Shown here one piece after another: positions 1 to 6,111 of a DNA stretch of 9,798 nt. A program made the position numbers and the translations under genes. The first letter of the stretch is position 1. Each line of letters opens with the position of its first letter. Origin of the DNA: Pseudomonadota bacterium. GTDB taxonomy: Bacteria; Pseudomonadota; Gammaproteobacteria; Steroidobacterales; Steroidobacteraceae. The stretch lies in contig JAKAFQ010000122.1 of NCBI GenBank assembly GCA_021817875.1, positions 1 through 9,798 of the forward strand, read 5' to 3'. Below the pieces are notes generated by a model that was not told the origin of the DNA, searched no databases, and was given only the letters and a program-made list of their open reading frames with translations.

Positions 1-1268
1 GGCGACTTGTAGCGCCAGGACCCCGGGGTGTCGATGGCGCCGAGCAGCATCTGCAGCACATGGATCGCGCGGCAGGTCTGAAACCCGTTCGAGTGCGCCG
101 AGACGCCGCGCATGGCATGGATCGCAACCGGCCGGCCCGTCATGGTGGCGTGACGACGCCCGGCCGTGTCCGTCCAGGGCTGATCGAGCACGACCGGCTG
201 ATGGAACGCGACCTCGGCGAGTTCCGCCGCGATGCGCCGGATCACGCCCGCCTCGATGCCGCAGCGCGCGGCCACCGCCTCGGGCGCATACTGCGGGTCG
301 GTATAGCGCTCGGCGAGCAGGCCGAAGGCCGGTCGGGCGCGGCGCCCGTCCGCCAGCGCGAACGTGCCGATCAACGCCGGGCGGATCCCGGGCGCGTTGG
401 CCTCGGCGAGGGCGCCCGAAGCCCGATCGAAGCACAGCTCGCGGCCGGCCGCATCGCGCGCGATCAGGCCGTGCCCGGCCTCTCCGGGTGCATCGATCAC
501 CAGATGATGGGCGTTGGTGTAGCGGATCAGGAACTGCGTGTCGATCCGGCCTGCCTCGAGCAGGCAGTGAATCAGCGCGAGGACGAGCAGGCCGTCGGTT
601 CCCGGGGTGATGGCGAGGAATTCGTCCGCGATCGCCGAATAGCCGGTGCGCACCGGGTTCACCGAGATGATCTTGGCGCCGCGCGCCTTGAGCTTGGCGA
701 GTCCGAGTTTGATCGGATTGGAGTCGTGGTCTTCGGCGACCCCGAACAGCATGAACACCCGGGCGTGATCCCAGTCCGGCTCGCCGAACTCCCAGAACGC
801 GCCGCCAACCGAGTACAGCCCCGCCGCGGCCATGTTCACCGAGCAGAACCCGCCGTGCGCCGCGAAGTTCAGCGTGCCGAACATGCGGGCAAAGTGGCCC
901 GTGAGCGACTGCGACTGGTCGCGTCCGGTGTAGAAGGCGAGGCGGTTCGGATCGCTCGCCCGGATCGCCGCGAGCCGTTGGGTGGCGATCTCGAGCGCCT
1001 CGGTCCAGGAGATGGCCTGGAAGGCCCCGGAGCCGCGCGGACCGGTGCGTTTCAGGGGCGTGGTGAGGCGGGCGGGGGAGAGTGCCGTCATGATGCCGGC
1101 CGATCCCTTGCCGCAGAGCACGCCGCGATTGACCGGGTGATCGCGGTTGCCCTCGATGTAGCGCAACCTGCCGTTCTCCAGGTGCACCTTGATGCCGCAG
1201 CGGCAGGCGCACATGTAACAGGTGGTGCATGCAACGGTCCGCTCGGGCTGGGATCCTGTCGCCGTCAT
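1..1268 (-). CDS. soeA: Molybdopterin oxidoreductase catalytic subunit, SoeA-like sulfite dehydrogenase (partial, 5' part)
   Basis: I translated the minus strand from ATG at 1268; the frame stays open for 422 codons to the left edge, so the C-terminal part lies outside the window (SoeA-like proteins are usually about 950 residues). Seen: an N-terminal [4Fe-4S] motif C17-x2-C20-x3-C24-x27-C52 within CTTCYMCACRCG, followed by GKG with Lys54. A probable molybdenum-ligand Cys142 lies in HGGFCS, and the visible part ends in IDTPGSWRYKS near residue 420. There is no Tat signal before the FeS motif, so a cytoplasmic enzyme is expected. In the DMSO reductase superfamily SoeA oxidises sulfite to sulfate and passes electrons through SoeB (FeS) and SoeC (membrane) to quinone. 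The CYMCACRCG signature and GSWRYK block are what I associate with SoeA, from memory. The start is chosen by AAAGGAG nine bases upstream; in-frame ATGs at 1307 and 1304 have no such site. Alternatives are another family oxidoreductase such as a thiosulfate/polysulfide reductase. The molybdoenzyme family is near certain; the SoeA assignment is moderate. Confidence 0.75.
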   Translation of the reverse strand, partial: MTATGSQPERTVACTTCYMCACRCGIKVHLENGRLRYIEGNRDHPVNRGVLCGKGSAGIMTALSPARLTTPLKRTGPRGSGAFQAISWTEALEIATQRLAAIRASDPNRLAFYTGRDQSQSLTGHFARMFGTLNFAAHGGFCSVNMAAAGLYSVGGAFWEFGEPDWDHARVFMLFGVAEDHDSNPIKLGLAKLKARGAKIISVNPVRTGYSAIADEFLAITPGTDGLLVLALIHCLLEAGRIDTQFLIRYTNAHHLVIDAPGEAGHGLIARDAAGRELCFDRASGALAEANAPGIRPALIGTFALADGRRARPAFGLLAERYTDPQYAPEAVAARCGIEAGVIRRIAAELAEVAFHQPVVLDQPWTDTAGRRHATMTGRPVAIHAMRGVSAHSNGFQTCRAIHVLQMLLGAIDTPGSWRYKS

Positions 1269-1277
1269 GGGTCCGTG

Positions 1278-1284
1278 CTCCTTT
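1278..1284 (-). promoter_or_regulatory. Ribosome binding site for the soeA-like gene
   Basis: Read on the minus strand this is AAAGGAG, nine bases before ATG at 1268. It decides the start against the in-frame upstream ATGs at 1304 and 1307. Confidence 0.75.
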
Positions 1285-1306
1285 GCCGTGGGATGGGAGT
1301 GCATCA

Positions 1307-1319
1307 TGGACAAAGTCCA
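1307..1319. promoter_or_regulatory. Inverted repeat TGGAC-AAA-GTCCA upstream of the soeA-like gene
   Basis: Perfect 5-bp arms (1307-1311 and 1315-1319) flank a 3-base centre, about 40 bases before the soeA-like start in the divergent intergenic region. It lies in the expected 5' untranslated leader or core promoter of that gene. A protein operator or a small mRNA hairpin are both possible. Its identity is inferred from symmetry and position only. Confidence 0.35.
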
Positions 1320-1346
1320 GCTATGTCGCTAATGCAAATAAATCAG

Positions 1347-1361
1347 TATTCATATAGAATA
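1347..1361. promoter_or_regulatory. Probable LysR-type operator, dyad TATTC-N5-GAATA
   Basis: The 15-base dyad has perfect 5-bp arms and contains a T-N11-A core (T1349 to A1361), the general LysR-type box. It sits 7 bases before the start of the divergent LysR gene at 1369, where autoregulation is usual. It also contains a -10-like TAGAAT at 1355-1360, so a bound regulator would cover the gene's own promoter. The -35 fit is poor, so no full promoter is claimed. The surrounding 60 bases are AT-rich, unlike the rest of the window. Confidence 0.5.
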
Positions 1362-1368
1362 AAGACAT

Positions 1369-2277
1369 ATGAATCTTCACCATCTCTCGGTGTTCTTCGC
1401 GATTGCCGAGACCGGCAGTCTGACCGCCTCGGCCCGCAGGCTGCACATCTCCCAGCCGGCGCTCTCGCGTGAGCTGCGCACCTTCGAGACGCGACTGGGG
1501 GTCACGCTGTTCGAGCGGCACGCCAAGGGCATGCGTCTCACCCAGGCCGGCGAGGTGCTGCGGCGCTACGCGCAGCGGCTGTTCGAGCTCGAGGCGGCGG
1601 CCGAGGCGGCGATGCGCGAGATCGCCGGGGCACGCCTCGGACGGCTTTCGATCGGCGCGAGCAACACCATCGGCACGTATGTGCTGCCGAGCGTACTCGC
1701 CGCCTTCCGTCGCCAGCATCCCGAGGTGCAGGTGTCGCTGTTCGTCGGCAATACCGAGCAGGTCTCGCAGGGTGTCGGAGACATGCGGTTCATGCTGGGC
1801 TTCATCGAGGGGCCGCTGCACCTGAAGGGGCTGCGGTGCGTGACCTTTCAGCACGATGAGATCGTTCCGGTGGCATCACCCGACCATCCGCTGTTCGCCA
1901 AACCCCGGCTCGCGCCCGGAGATCTTTCGGGTCAGCCGCTGCTGATGCGTGAGCGCGGCTCGGGAACGCGCGAACTGATCGCCGAGAGGCTGCGCCGACA
2001 TCACATCGTGGAGGGGGGAGCGATGGAGTTCGGCAGTACCGAGGCGCTGAAGCGCGCGGCGGTGCACGGCGGCGGCATCGCATGGCTGCCGCGCATCAGC
2101 ATGGTGAGCGAGTTGCGCGAGGGAAGCCTGCGTGAGCTGCCGCTCGGCCAGCTGAAAATCGTGCGGCCGCTGATGCTCCTCAGTCGCGAGGACGCGCCCG
2201 TCGAACCGGTGGCCGAGGTATTTCTGCAGCGGCTCGGCCTGGCAGCGCAGGACGGTGGACCGGTGCGGTGGACATGA
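1369..2277 (+). CDS. LysR-type transcriptional regulator, CysL/YeiE-like, divergent from soeA-like gene
   Basis: This is a 302-residue protein of normal LysR length. Residues 1-60 form the winged helix-turn-helix (MNLHHLSVFFAIAETGSL, then ASARRLHISQPALSRELRTF), followed by a linker helix rich in Ala and Glu to about residue 85. The effector domain runs from about residue 90 to 295 and carries the RERGSGTR block shared with the CysL/YeiE/CbbR branch. Its position, back to back with the soeA-like gene, is the classical LysR arrangement, so it probably controls that gene in response to a sulfur compound; this is inference. YeiE and CysL members are tied to sulfite metabolism in other bacteria, which fits. 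There is no clear Shine-Dalgarno before ATG 1369 (only AAAG), so translation may be weak or leaderless. It could instead control the downstream barrel gene on the same strand. The family is certain, the target moderate. Confidence 0.93.
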   Translation: MNLHHLSVFFAIAETGSLTASARRLHISQPALSRELRTFETRLGVTLFERHAKGMRLTQAGEVLRRYAQRLFELEAAAEAAMREIAGARLGRLSIGASNTIGTYVLPSVLAAFRRQHPEVQVSLFVGNTEQVSQGVGDMRFMLGFIEGPLHLKGLRCVTFQHDEIVPVASPDHPLFAKPRLAPGDLSGQPLLMRERGSGTRELIAERLRRHHIVEGGAMEFGSTEALKRAAVHGGGIAWLPRISMVSELREGSLRELPLGQLKIVRPLMLLSREDAPVEPVAEVFLQRLGLAAQDGGPVRWT

Positions 2278-2310
2278 GCGGCGAGGCTCCGCTAAGGTGC
2301 AGCTGGTCGC

Positions 2311-2325
2311 GGCGCACGCTGCGCC
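2311..2325. terminator. GC hairpin after the LysR gene (GGCGCA-CGC-TGCGCC)
   Basis: There is a perfect 6-bp stem with a 3-base loop, 34 bases after the LysR stop. No run of T follows, so it is at best a weak or Rho-assisted terminator. It is followed within 7 bases by a second hairpin. Confidence 0.3.
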
Positions 2326-2331
2326 ACAGAA

Positions 2332-2352
2332 TCCCGGGCCCGCCGGCCGGGA
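2332..2352. terminator. Second GC hairpin between the LysR and barrel genes
   Basis: TCCCGG(G)CC pairs with GGCCGGGA around a 4-base loop CGCC, giving 8 bp with one bulged G. It ends 16 bases before the AAGGAG of the next gene. No T-tract follows. It may end LysR transcription or be a structured leader of the barrel gene; the sequence does not decide. Confidence 0.3.
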
Positions 2353-2368
2353 GCCTGGCATGACCCTC

Positions 2369-2374
2369 AAGGAG
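2369..2374 (+). promoter_or_regulatory. Ribosome binding site of the barrel gene
   Basis: AAGGAG lies 10 bases before GTG 2385, the chosen start. It lies 8 bases before an ATG at 2383 that opens only a four-codon frame (MCTR, stop at 2395-2397). The in-frame ATG at 2394 is 19 bases away, which is too far for direct initiation. Confidence 0.6.
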
Positions 2375-2384
2375 TTTTCAGGAT

Positions 2385-3254
2385 GTGCACGCGATGAGCG
2401 TTTCGGGTCACTGCCGCGCGGTGCGCCGACCCCGGTACCGGATGGGCTTCGCCGTCCTCGGGCTGTTTGCGGCCCGCACGCCGCCGGTGCGAGCCGCATC
2501 GCCGAGCCAGTGCTCGGGTCCCTCGGCACTGCTCGCCCTGCTCGACCGGCCGACCATCGGGGACTCGAGCTGCGTGGTGCCGCAGGGCATGACCGTCCTC
2601 GAGGCCGGCGCGACGCTCGGCCGGCTCTATCCGGGGCCGGCAGGCGCCCTCGACACGGGGCCCAATCTCGAACTGCGCTGGGGTCTGCCGGGCAACTCCG
2701 AGTTCGTGTGGTTGCCGCCGAATTTCCAGTATCAGCGCAGCGATGCGCGCAGCGGCGTGCGTGCGCGGACTGAACACGGCTTCGGCGCGACCACCGCCGG
2801 CATCAAGCACGAGTTCGGCGCCAGCAGACACTGGCAGTGGACCGCCGAGACGCTCGTCACGCTTCCCTCGGGCGACGGGCGGTTCGGCAGCCACGGGCTC
2901 GGCGGGGCCCTCAACGCCATCGTCAGCTACAGCAGCGGCCCGCTCGGGGTGTCCTTGATGTTGGGTGTCAGTTCGCAGACCGAGCCCACGGACGCCGGCG
3001 GCGGCCGTTACCAGAGTTTCAACCCGGACTTCGTCGTGACCTGGCAAACCGGTCCGGCGCTGCAGTTCTACGCCGAGGCGTACGGCCAGACCCATGCCGG
3101 CTACCGCCTGGGCTGGGGCGCGGATTTCGACGGTGGGGTGCAATATCTGCTCGGGCGCCGCCTGGAAGTCGATCTCGAGGAAGGCGTGCGGCTGCAGGGC
3201 ATGCTCGGCGGATTTTCCCGTTACACCGGCGTGGGGTTGGGTCTGCTCTTCTGA
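2385..3254 (+). CDS. Putative outer-membrane beta-barrel protein (Phenol_MetA_deg / transporter-like)
   Basis: The protein has 289 residues from GTG 2385, or 286 from ATG 2394. The N-terminus has basic residues (RAVRRPRYR), then a hydrophobic stretch GFAVLGLFAA and a likely cleavage after VRA near residue 37, a Sec signal peptide. The mature part is rich in Gly, Tyr, Phe and alternating polar/hydrophobic segments. These include ELRWGLPGNSEFVW, TTAGIKHEFGA, LNAIVSYSSG and a final amphipathic strand ending in FSRYTGVGLGLLF; a C-terminal Phe is typical of outer-membrane barrels. The pattern resembles the PF13557 family, often annotated as putative phenol-degradation or transporter protein. That family has no firmly known substrate, so no function is claimed. 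The two cysteines near residues 43 and 63 could form a disulfide. It lies downstream of the LysR gene on the same strand and converges with the exported SRPBCC gene. Barrel character is fairly sure, family moderate, role unknown. Confidence 0.75.
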   Translation: MHAMSVSGHCRAVRRPRYRMGFAVLGLFAARTPPVRAASPSQCSGPSALLALLDRPTIGDSSCVVPQGMTVLEAGATLGRLYPGPAGALDTGPNLELRWGLPGNSEFVWLPPNFQYQRSDARSGVRARTEHGFGATTAGIKHEFGASRHWQWTAETLVTLPSGDGRFGSHGLGGALNAIVSYSSGPLGVSLMLGVSSQTEPTDAGGGRYQSFNPDFVVTWQTGPALQFYAEAYGQTHAGYRLGWGADFDGGVQYLLGRRLEVDLEEGVRLQGMLGGFSRYTGVGLGLLF

Positions 3255-3275
3255 GGACGGGCGCCGGCCCGCCTC
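3253..3275. terminator. Hairpin spanning the stop codons of two convergent genes
   Basis: GAGG-(A)-CGGGC pairs with GCCCG-CCTC around the loop GCCG, giving 9 bp with one bulged A. The stem contains part of the plus-strand stop TGA (3252-3254) and of the minus-strand stop (3274-3276). Its place between convergent genes suggests a bidirectional terminator. Neither side has a T-tract, so it would be non-canonical. Confidence 0.45.
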
Positions 3276-3879
3276 AGTGGCGCTGCTCGGGCGCCGGGCG
3301 CCGCGCGAGCCGCTGCAGGCCGGCGGCGGCGCGGCGCGCCTGCTCGCGCAGGCTGCGGCGGATCAGCCACGGGCCGATCAGCGGCGGCACCCAGAAAGCC
3401 GGCACCAACCGCAGGCGAACCTCGACGCAGGACTGCGCCCCGCGGGCCGGACAGGCACGCACCGTCCAGCGGCCGCGGCCTTTGCGGAAATCGCTCCCCG
3501 GGGTGAGCAGCACCGAGCGCAGCACACCCCCGTGCGCCTCGGGCACCGCCGTCATTCGCTGCTCCAGATGCATCGTCTTGCAGAAAAACAACACGCAGGC
3601 GTGGACGAGGGTGAACAACAGCACGCGCCCCGGCGGGCCGAGCCGCACGATGCGCACGCTGCGCACATCGGCGGTGTAGCGTGGCAGGGCGGCATAGTCC
3701 TGCAGGGCGCGAAACACCGCCGGCGGCGGCGCGGCGACCCGCAGCCGCATGCCGATCAGAAACAGCGATCCATGGCGGTGCACCGCGACGCTCAGCACCC
3801 GCGCGGCGTGCGCCTGGGGCGCCAGACACAACAGGGCCCACACCGGCCATGCGGACGTTTTGTTGAACCTCGGGGCCAT
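3274..3879 (-). CDS. Exported SRPBCC/START-like protein (COQ10/polyketide-cyclase fold)
   Basis: The protein has 201 residues from ATG 3879. Residues 1-25 form a Sec signal peptide: a basic start, hydrophobic SAWPVWALLCLA and probable cleavage after AHA. There is no good lipobox around Cys18. The mature part fits the SRPBCC fold. It has an early strand with HRHGSLFLIGMRLRVAAPP, then AVFRALQDYAALPRYTADVRSVRIV, the usual helix and aromatic segment of COQ10/START-like proteins. Central strands follow, then VEVRLRLVPAFWVPPLIGPWLI and a C-terminal basic amphipathic helix (RRSLREQARRAAAGLQRLARR). Such proteins bind hydrophobic ligands in a deep cavity. A periplasmic location is unusual for quinone-linked members and suggests lipid or hydrophobic cargo handling in the envelope; this is inference. 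It converges with the barrel gene and diverges from ftsH. No clear Shine-Dalgarno is seen. Dense ORFs on the other strand are GC-driven shadows. Confidence 0.8.
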   Translation of the reverse strand: MAPRFNKTSAWPVWALLCLAPQAHAARVLSVAVHRHGSLFLIGMRLRVAAPPPAVFRALQDYAALPRYTADVRSVRIVRLGPPGRVLLFTLVHACVLFFCKTMHLEQRMTAVPEAHGGVLRSVLLTPGSDFRKGRGRWTVRACPARGAQSCVEVRLRLVPAFWVPPLIGPWLIRRSLREQARRAAAGLQRLARRPAPEQRH

Positions 3880-3919
3880 GCGCCGTGTCGCCGTCTACCG
3901 CCACACCGGTGCATGGTAG

Positions 3920-3932
3920 CGCTTTCGAAGCG
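3920..3932. repeat. Palindrome CGCTT-TCG-AAGCG in the SRPBCC/ftsH divergent region
   Basis: There are perfect 5-bp arms around a 3-base centre, about 40 bases before the SRPBCC start. The right half, extended as CGAAGCGGC (3926-3934), recurs at 4009-4017 inside a second palindrome. It may be half of a paired operator in this 274-bp region between divergent genes. Otherwise the region is GC-rich with no other strong signal. Confidence 0.3.
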
Positions 3933-4008
3933 GCGCGGGACGACAGCGCCCCCGGGGACGGCCGTGACGGGCCCGGCGGCCGAGGGTCGGCGCAATACGC
4001 ATTGACCA

Positions 4009-4021
4009 CGAAGCGGCTTCG
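4009..4021. repeat. Palindrome CGAAGC-G-GCTTCG upstream of ftsH
   Basis: There are perfect 6-bp arms around one base, just upstream of the best ftsH promoter candidate. It shares the 9-mer CGAAGCGGC with 3926-3934, 83 bases away (about eight helical turns). It could be an operator; no regulator is identified. Confidence 0.3.
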
Positions 4022-4032
4022 CTGTTGCGTCC

Positions 4033-4061
4033 TTGGCCGGGCTGCGGGTTTGCGCTACAAC
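4033..4061 (+). promoter_or_regulatory. Candidate sigma-70 promoter of ftsH
   Basis: TTGGCC (4033-4038) and TACAAC (4056-4061) are separated by 17 bases; each matches the consensus at four of six positions. Transcription would begin near 4068, giving a leader of about 85 bases that holds the hairpin at 4085-4110. The match is modest for a GC-rich genome. Confidence 0.3.
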
Positions 4062-4084
4062 TTCCGGTGCGCGTCCGGGACGAT

Positions 4085-4110
4085 GCGGCGCCGCTGGCAT
4101 GCGGCGCTGC
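4085..4110 (+). other. Stem-loop in the presumed ftsH 5' leader
   Basis: GCGCCGC (4088-4094) pairs perfectly with GCGGCGC (4101-4107) around the loop TGGCAT. The stem extends by one G-T pair and two more G-C pairs to 4085-4110, giving about 10 bp. It ends 43 bases before GTG 4154. No T-tract follows, so it is not a classical attenuator. It could affect ftsH mRNA stability or translation. Confidence 0.35.
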
Positions 4111-4153
4111 GCCCCGTTCGCCTCGATCCCGGTGTGCGCCCAGGCGGAGCTGC

Positions 4154-6079
4154 GTGGCAGACAAGCGACAATCGGCGCCGTGGTACTGGATGGCGATGAT
4201 CGGCCTGCTGCTGATCGCGCAGCTCTATTTCTTCGGTCCGCATGTCACGACGCTTCCCTACAGCGAATTCAAGACGCTGCTCGCCGCGGGCAAGGTGCGC
4301 GAGGCGACCGTGGGGGACAGCACGATCACGGCGGTGATCGACATCGGGGGAACCGAGCAGATTCTCCCGACGGCCGACTACCGGCGGGTTGCCGCGACGC
4401 CGGCCACCGCCGGTGGCACGCAGCTGCGCCGGATCGTGACGGAACGGGTGGCTGACCCGCCGCTCGCCGCGCAGCTGCAGGCCGCACACGTACGCTACAG
4501 CGGCGAGGCCAAGAGCACCTGGCTGCCGACGCTGCTCGCCTGGGTCGTGCCGATCGGGCTGCTGATGCTGATGTGGAGCTGGCTGATGCGCAAAGGCATC
4601 GGCGGCGGCGGCATGGGCTCGCTGATGGGCATCGGACAGAGCCGGGCGAAGGTTTACATCGAGTCGAAGACCGGCGTGCGCTTCGCCGATGTGGCCGGGA
4701 TCGACGAGGCGAAGCAGGAGCTGGAGGAAGTCGTGCAGTTCCTGCGCAATCCGGAGCGTTTCCGCCGTCTCGGCGGCAGGATCCCGAAGGGCGTGCTGAT
4801 CGTCGGCGCGCCCGGCACCGGCAAGACGCTGCTCGCCAAGGCGGTGGCCGGCGAGGCCGGGGTGGCGTTTCTCTCGATCAGCGGCTCGGAGTTCGTCGAG
4901 ATGTTCGTCGGTGTCGGAGCGGCGCGCGTGCGCGACCTGTTCGCGCAGGCCGAGCAGCGGGCCCCCTGCATCATTTTCATCGACGAACTCGATGCGCTCG
5001 GCAAGGCGCGCAGCATCGGCGGGATCGGCAACGAGGAGCGCGAGCAGACCCTGAACCAGTTGCTGGTGCAGATGGACGGCTTCGACTCGCAGCGCGGCGT
5101 CATCATCCTCGCCGCGACCAATCGCCCGGAAATCCTCGATCCGGCGCTGCTGCGCCCCGGGCGCTTCGACCGGCACGTGGCGATCGACCGTCCGGATGTC
5201 AGGGGCAGGGAGGCGATCCTCAGGGTGCATGCGCGCGCGGTCAAGCTCGCGGCGGATGTGGATCTGGCGGTGGTTGCGGCCAAGACCCCGGGGTTCGCCG
5301 GCGCCGATCTCGCCAACATCGTCAACGAGGCGGCGCTGCGCGCGGCGCGCCAGGACAAGCCGGCGGTGCAGATGCGCGATTTCGACGAGGCGATCGACCG
5401 CGTGATCGCCGGGCTCGAGAAGCGCAACCGCGTTATGAATCCCAGGGAAAAGGAGACGGTGGCCTATCACGAGGCCGGGCATGCGCTCACCGCGGAGAGC
5501 CGGCCGCACGCCGACCGTGTCAGCAAGATCTCGATCATCCCGCGTGGCATCGCGGCGCTCGGCTACACCCAGCAGTTGCCCACGGAGGACCGCTACCTGC
5601 TCAAACGCAGCGAGCTGCTCGACCGGCTCGATGTGCTGCTCGGCGGACGGGTCGCCGAGGAGCTGGTCTATGGCGATGTCTCCACCGGGGCGCAGGACGA
5701 TCTGCAGCGCGCGACGGACATGGCGCGGCACATGATCACTCAGTACGGCATGAGCGAGCGTCTGGGCACGGTCACCTTCGATACGGCACGCCAGGGAAGT
5801 TTCCTCGCCGTGGCGCCGCCGCCCCAGACACAGAGCTACAGCGAAGAGACCGCCCGGATCATCGACGAGGAACTCGCCCGGCTCATCCGCGAGGCGCACG
5901 ATCGGGTCAAGCAGACCCTGAGCGAGCAGCGCCAGACCCTGGAGGCGCTCGCGCGGCTGCTGCTCGAGCAGGAAGTGGTCGACCGGCCGGCGCTCGATGC
6001 GCTGCTGCGCAGCGGTCGGCGCACACAGGCGGCCGCGCCGGCGGCTGCGGTCGAGGCCGCCGACCCGGTGACGCCGTAG
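4154..6079 (+). CDS. ftsH: ATP-dependent zinc metalloprotease FtsH
   Basis: The protein has 641 residues, normal FtsH length, from GTG 4154. The frame is open further up to TTG 4025, but that extension is Arg/Pro-rich and unlike FtsH. GGAG lies four bases before the GTG, a tight spacing; ATG 4190 would cut into the first membrane segment. Seen: TM1 at about 10-27; a periplasmic domain at 28-123; TM2 at 124-145; Walker A GAPGTGKT at 218-225; pore motif FVG at 251-253; Walker B IIFIDE at 273-278. The second region of homology is at 322-340 with arginine fingers R334 and R337. The zinc site is HEAGH at 439-443 with a third ligand near D516, and a C-terminal helical segment follows. All catalytic residues are intact. 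FtsH is a membrane-anchored hexamer that extracts and degrades membrane and short-lived cytosolic proteins. It converges with cbbR (32-base gap) and may be a paralog devoted to this locus. Its Ala-rich tail ([11 protein letters not shown]) is probably disordered. Confidence 0.95.
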   Translation: MADKRQSAPWYWMAMIGLLLIAQLYFFGPHVTTLPYSEFKTLLAAGKVREATVGDSTITAVIDIGGTEQILPTADYRRVAATPATAGGTQLRRIVTERVADPPLAAQLQAAHVRYSGEAKSTWLPTLLAWVVPIGLLMLMWSWLMRKGIGGGGMGSLMGIGQSRAKVYIESKTGVRFADVAGIDEAKQELEEVVQFLRNPERFRRLGGRIPKGVLIVGAPGTGKTLLAKAVAGEAGVAFLSISGSEFVEMFVGVGAARVRDLFAQAEQRAPCIIFIDELDALGKARSIGGIGNEEREQTLNQLLVQMDGFDSQRGVIILAATNRPEILDPALLRPGRFDRHVAIDRPDVRGREAILRVHARAVKLAADVDLAVVAAKTPGFAGADLANIVNEAALRAARQDKPAVQMRDFDEAIDRVIAGLEKRNRVMNPREKETVAYHEAGHALTAESRPHADRVSKISIIPRGIAALGYTQQLPTEDRYLLKRSELLDRLDVLLGGRVAEELVYGDVSTGAQDDLQRATDMARHMITQYGMSERLGTVTFDTARQGSFLAVAPPPQTQSYSEETARIIDEELARLIREAHDRVKQTLSEQRQTLEALARLLLEQEVVDRPALDALLRSGRRTQAAAPAAAVEAADPVTP

Positions 6080-6111
6080 CGTACCGGCCACCGGGTGGGT
6101 TCGGACCGCCG

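Noticed and set aside
60..1472. Long plus-strand open frame of 470 codons
   Set aside because: It is the antisense of the molybdopterin oxidoreductase, whose minus-strand translation has intact FeS-cluster cysteines. Its own translation is Arg/Gly/Ala-rich with no family signature.
3094..4005. 303-codon plus-strand frame over the SRPBCC gene
   Set aside because: It overlaps the end of the barrel gene and lies antisense to the SRPBCC gene, which has a signal peptide and a fold-like pattern. No signal supports the plus frame.
4025..4153. N-terminal extension of FtsH from TTG 4025
   Set aside because: It would add 43 Arg/Pro/Cys residues before the first membrane segment and cover the promoter-like and hairpin region. 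FtsH from GTG 4154 has the usual length.
4055..6091. 678-codon minus-strand frame opposite ftsH
   Set aside because: It is the antisense of a clear FtsH with all motifs; there is no recognisable domain.
6080..6111. Terminator hairpin between ftsH and cbbR
   Set aside because: Only a CCAC-CGG-GTGG stem of 4 bp could be found, with no T-tract; too weak to call.
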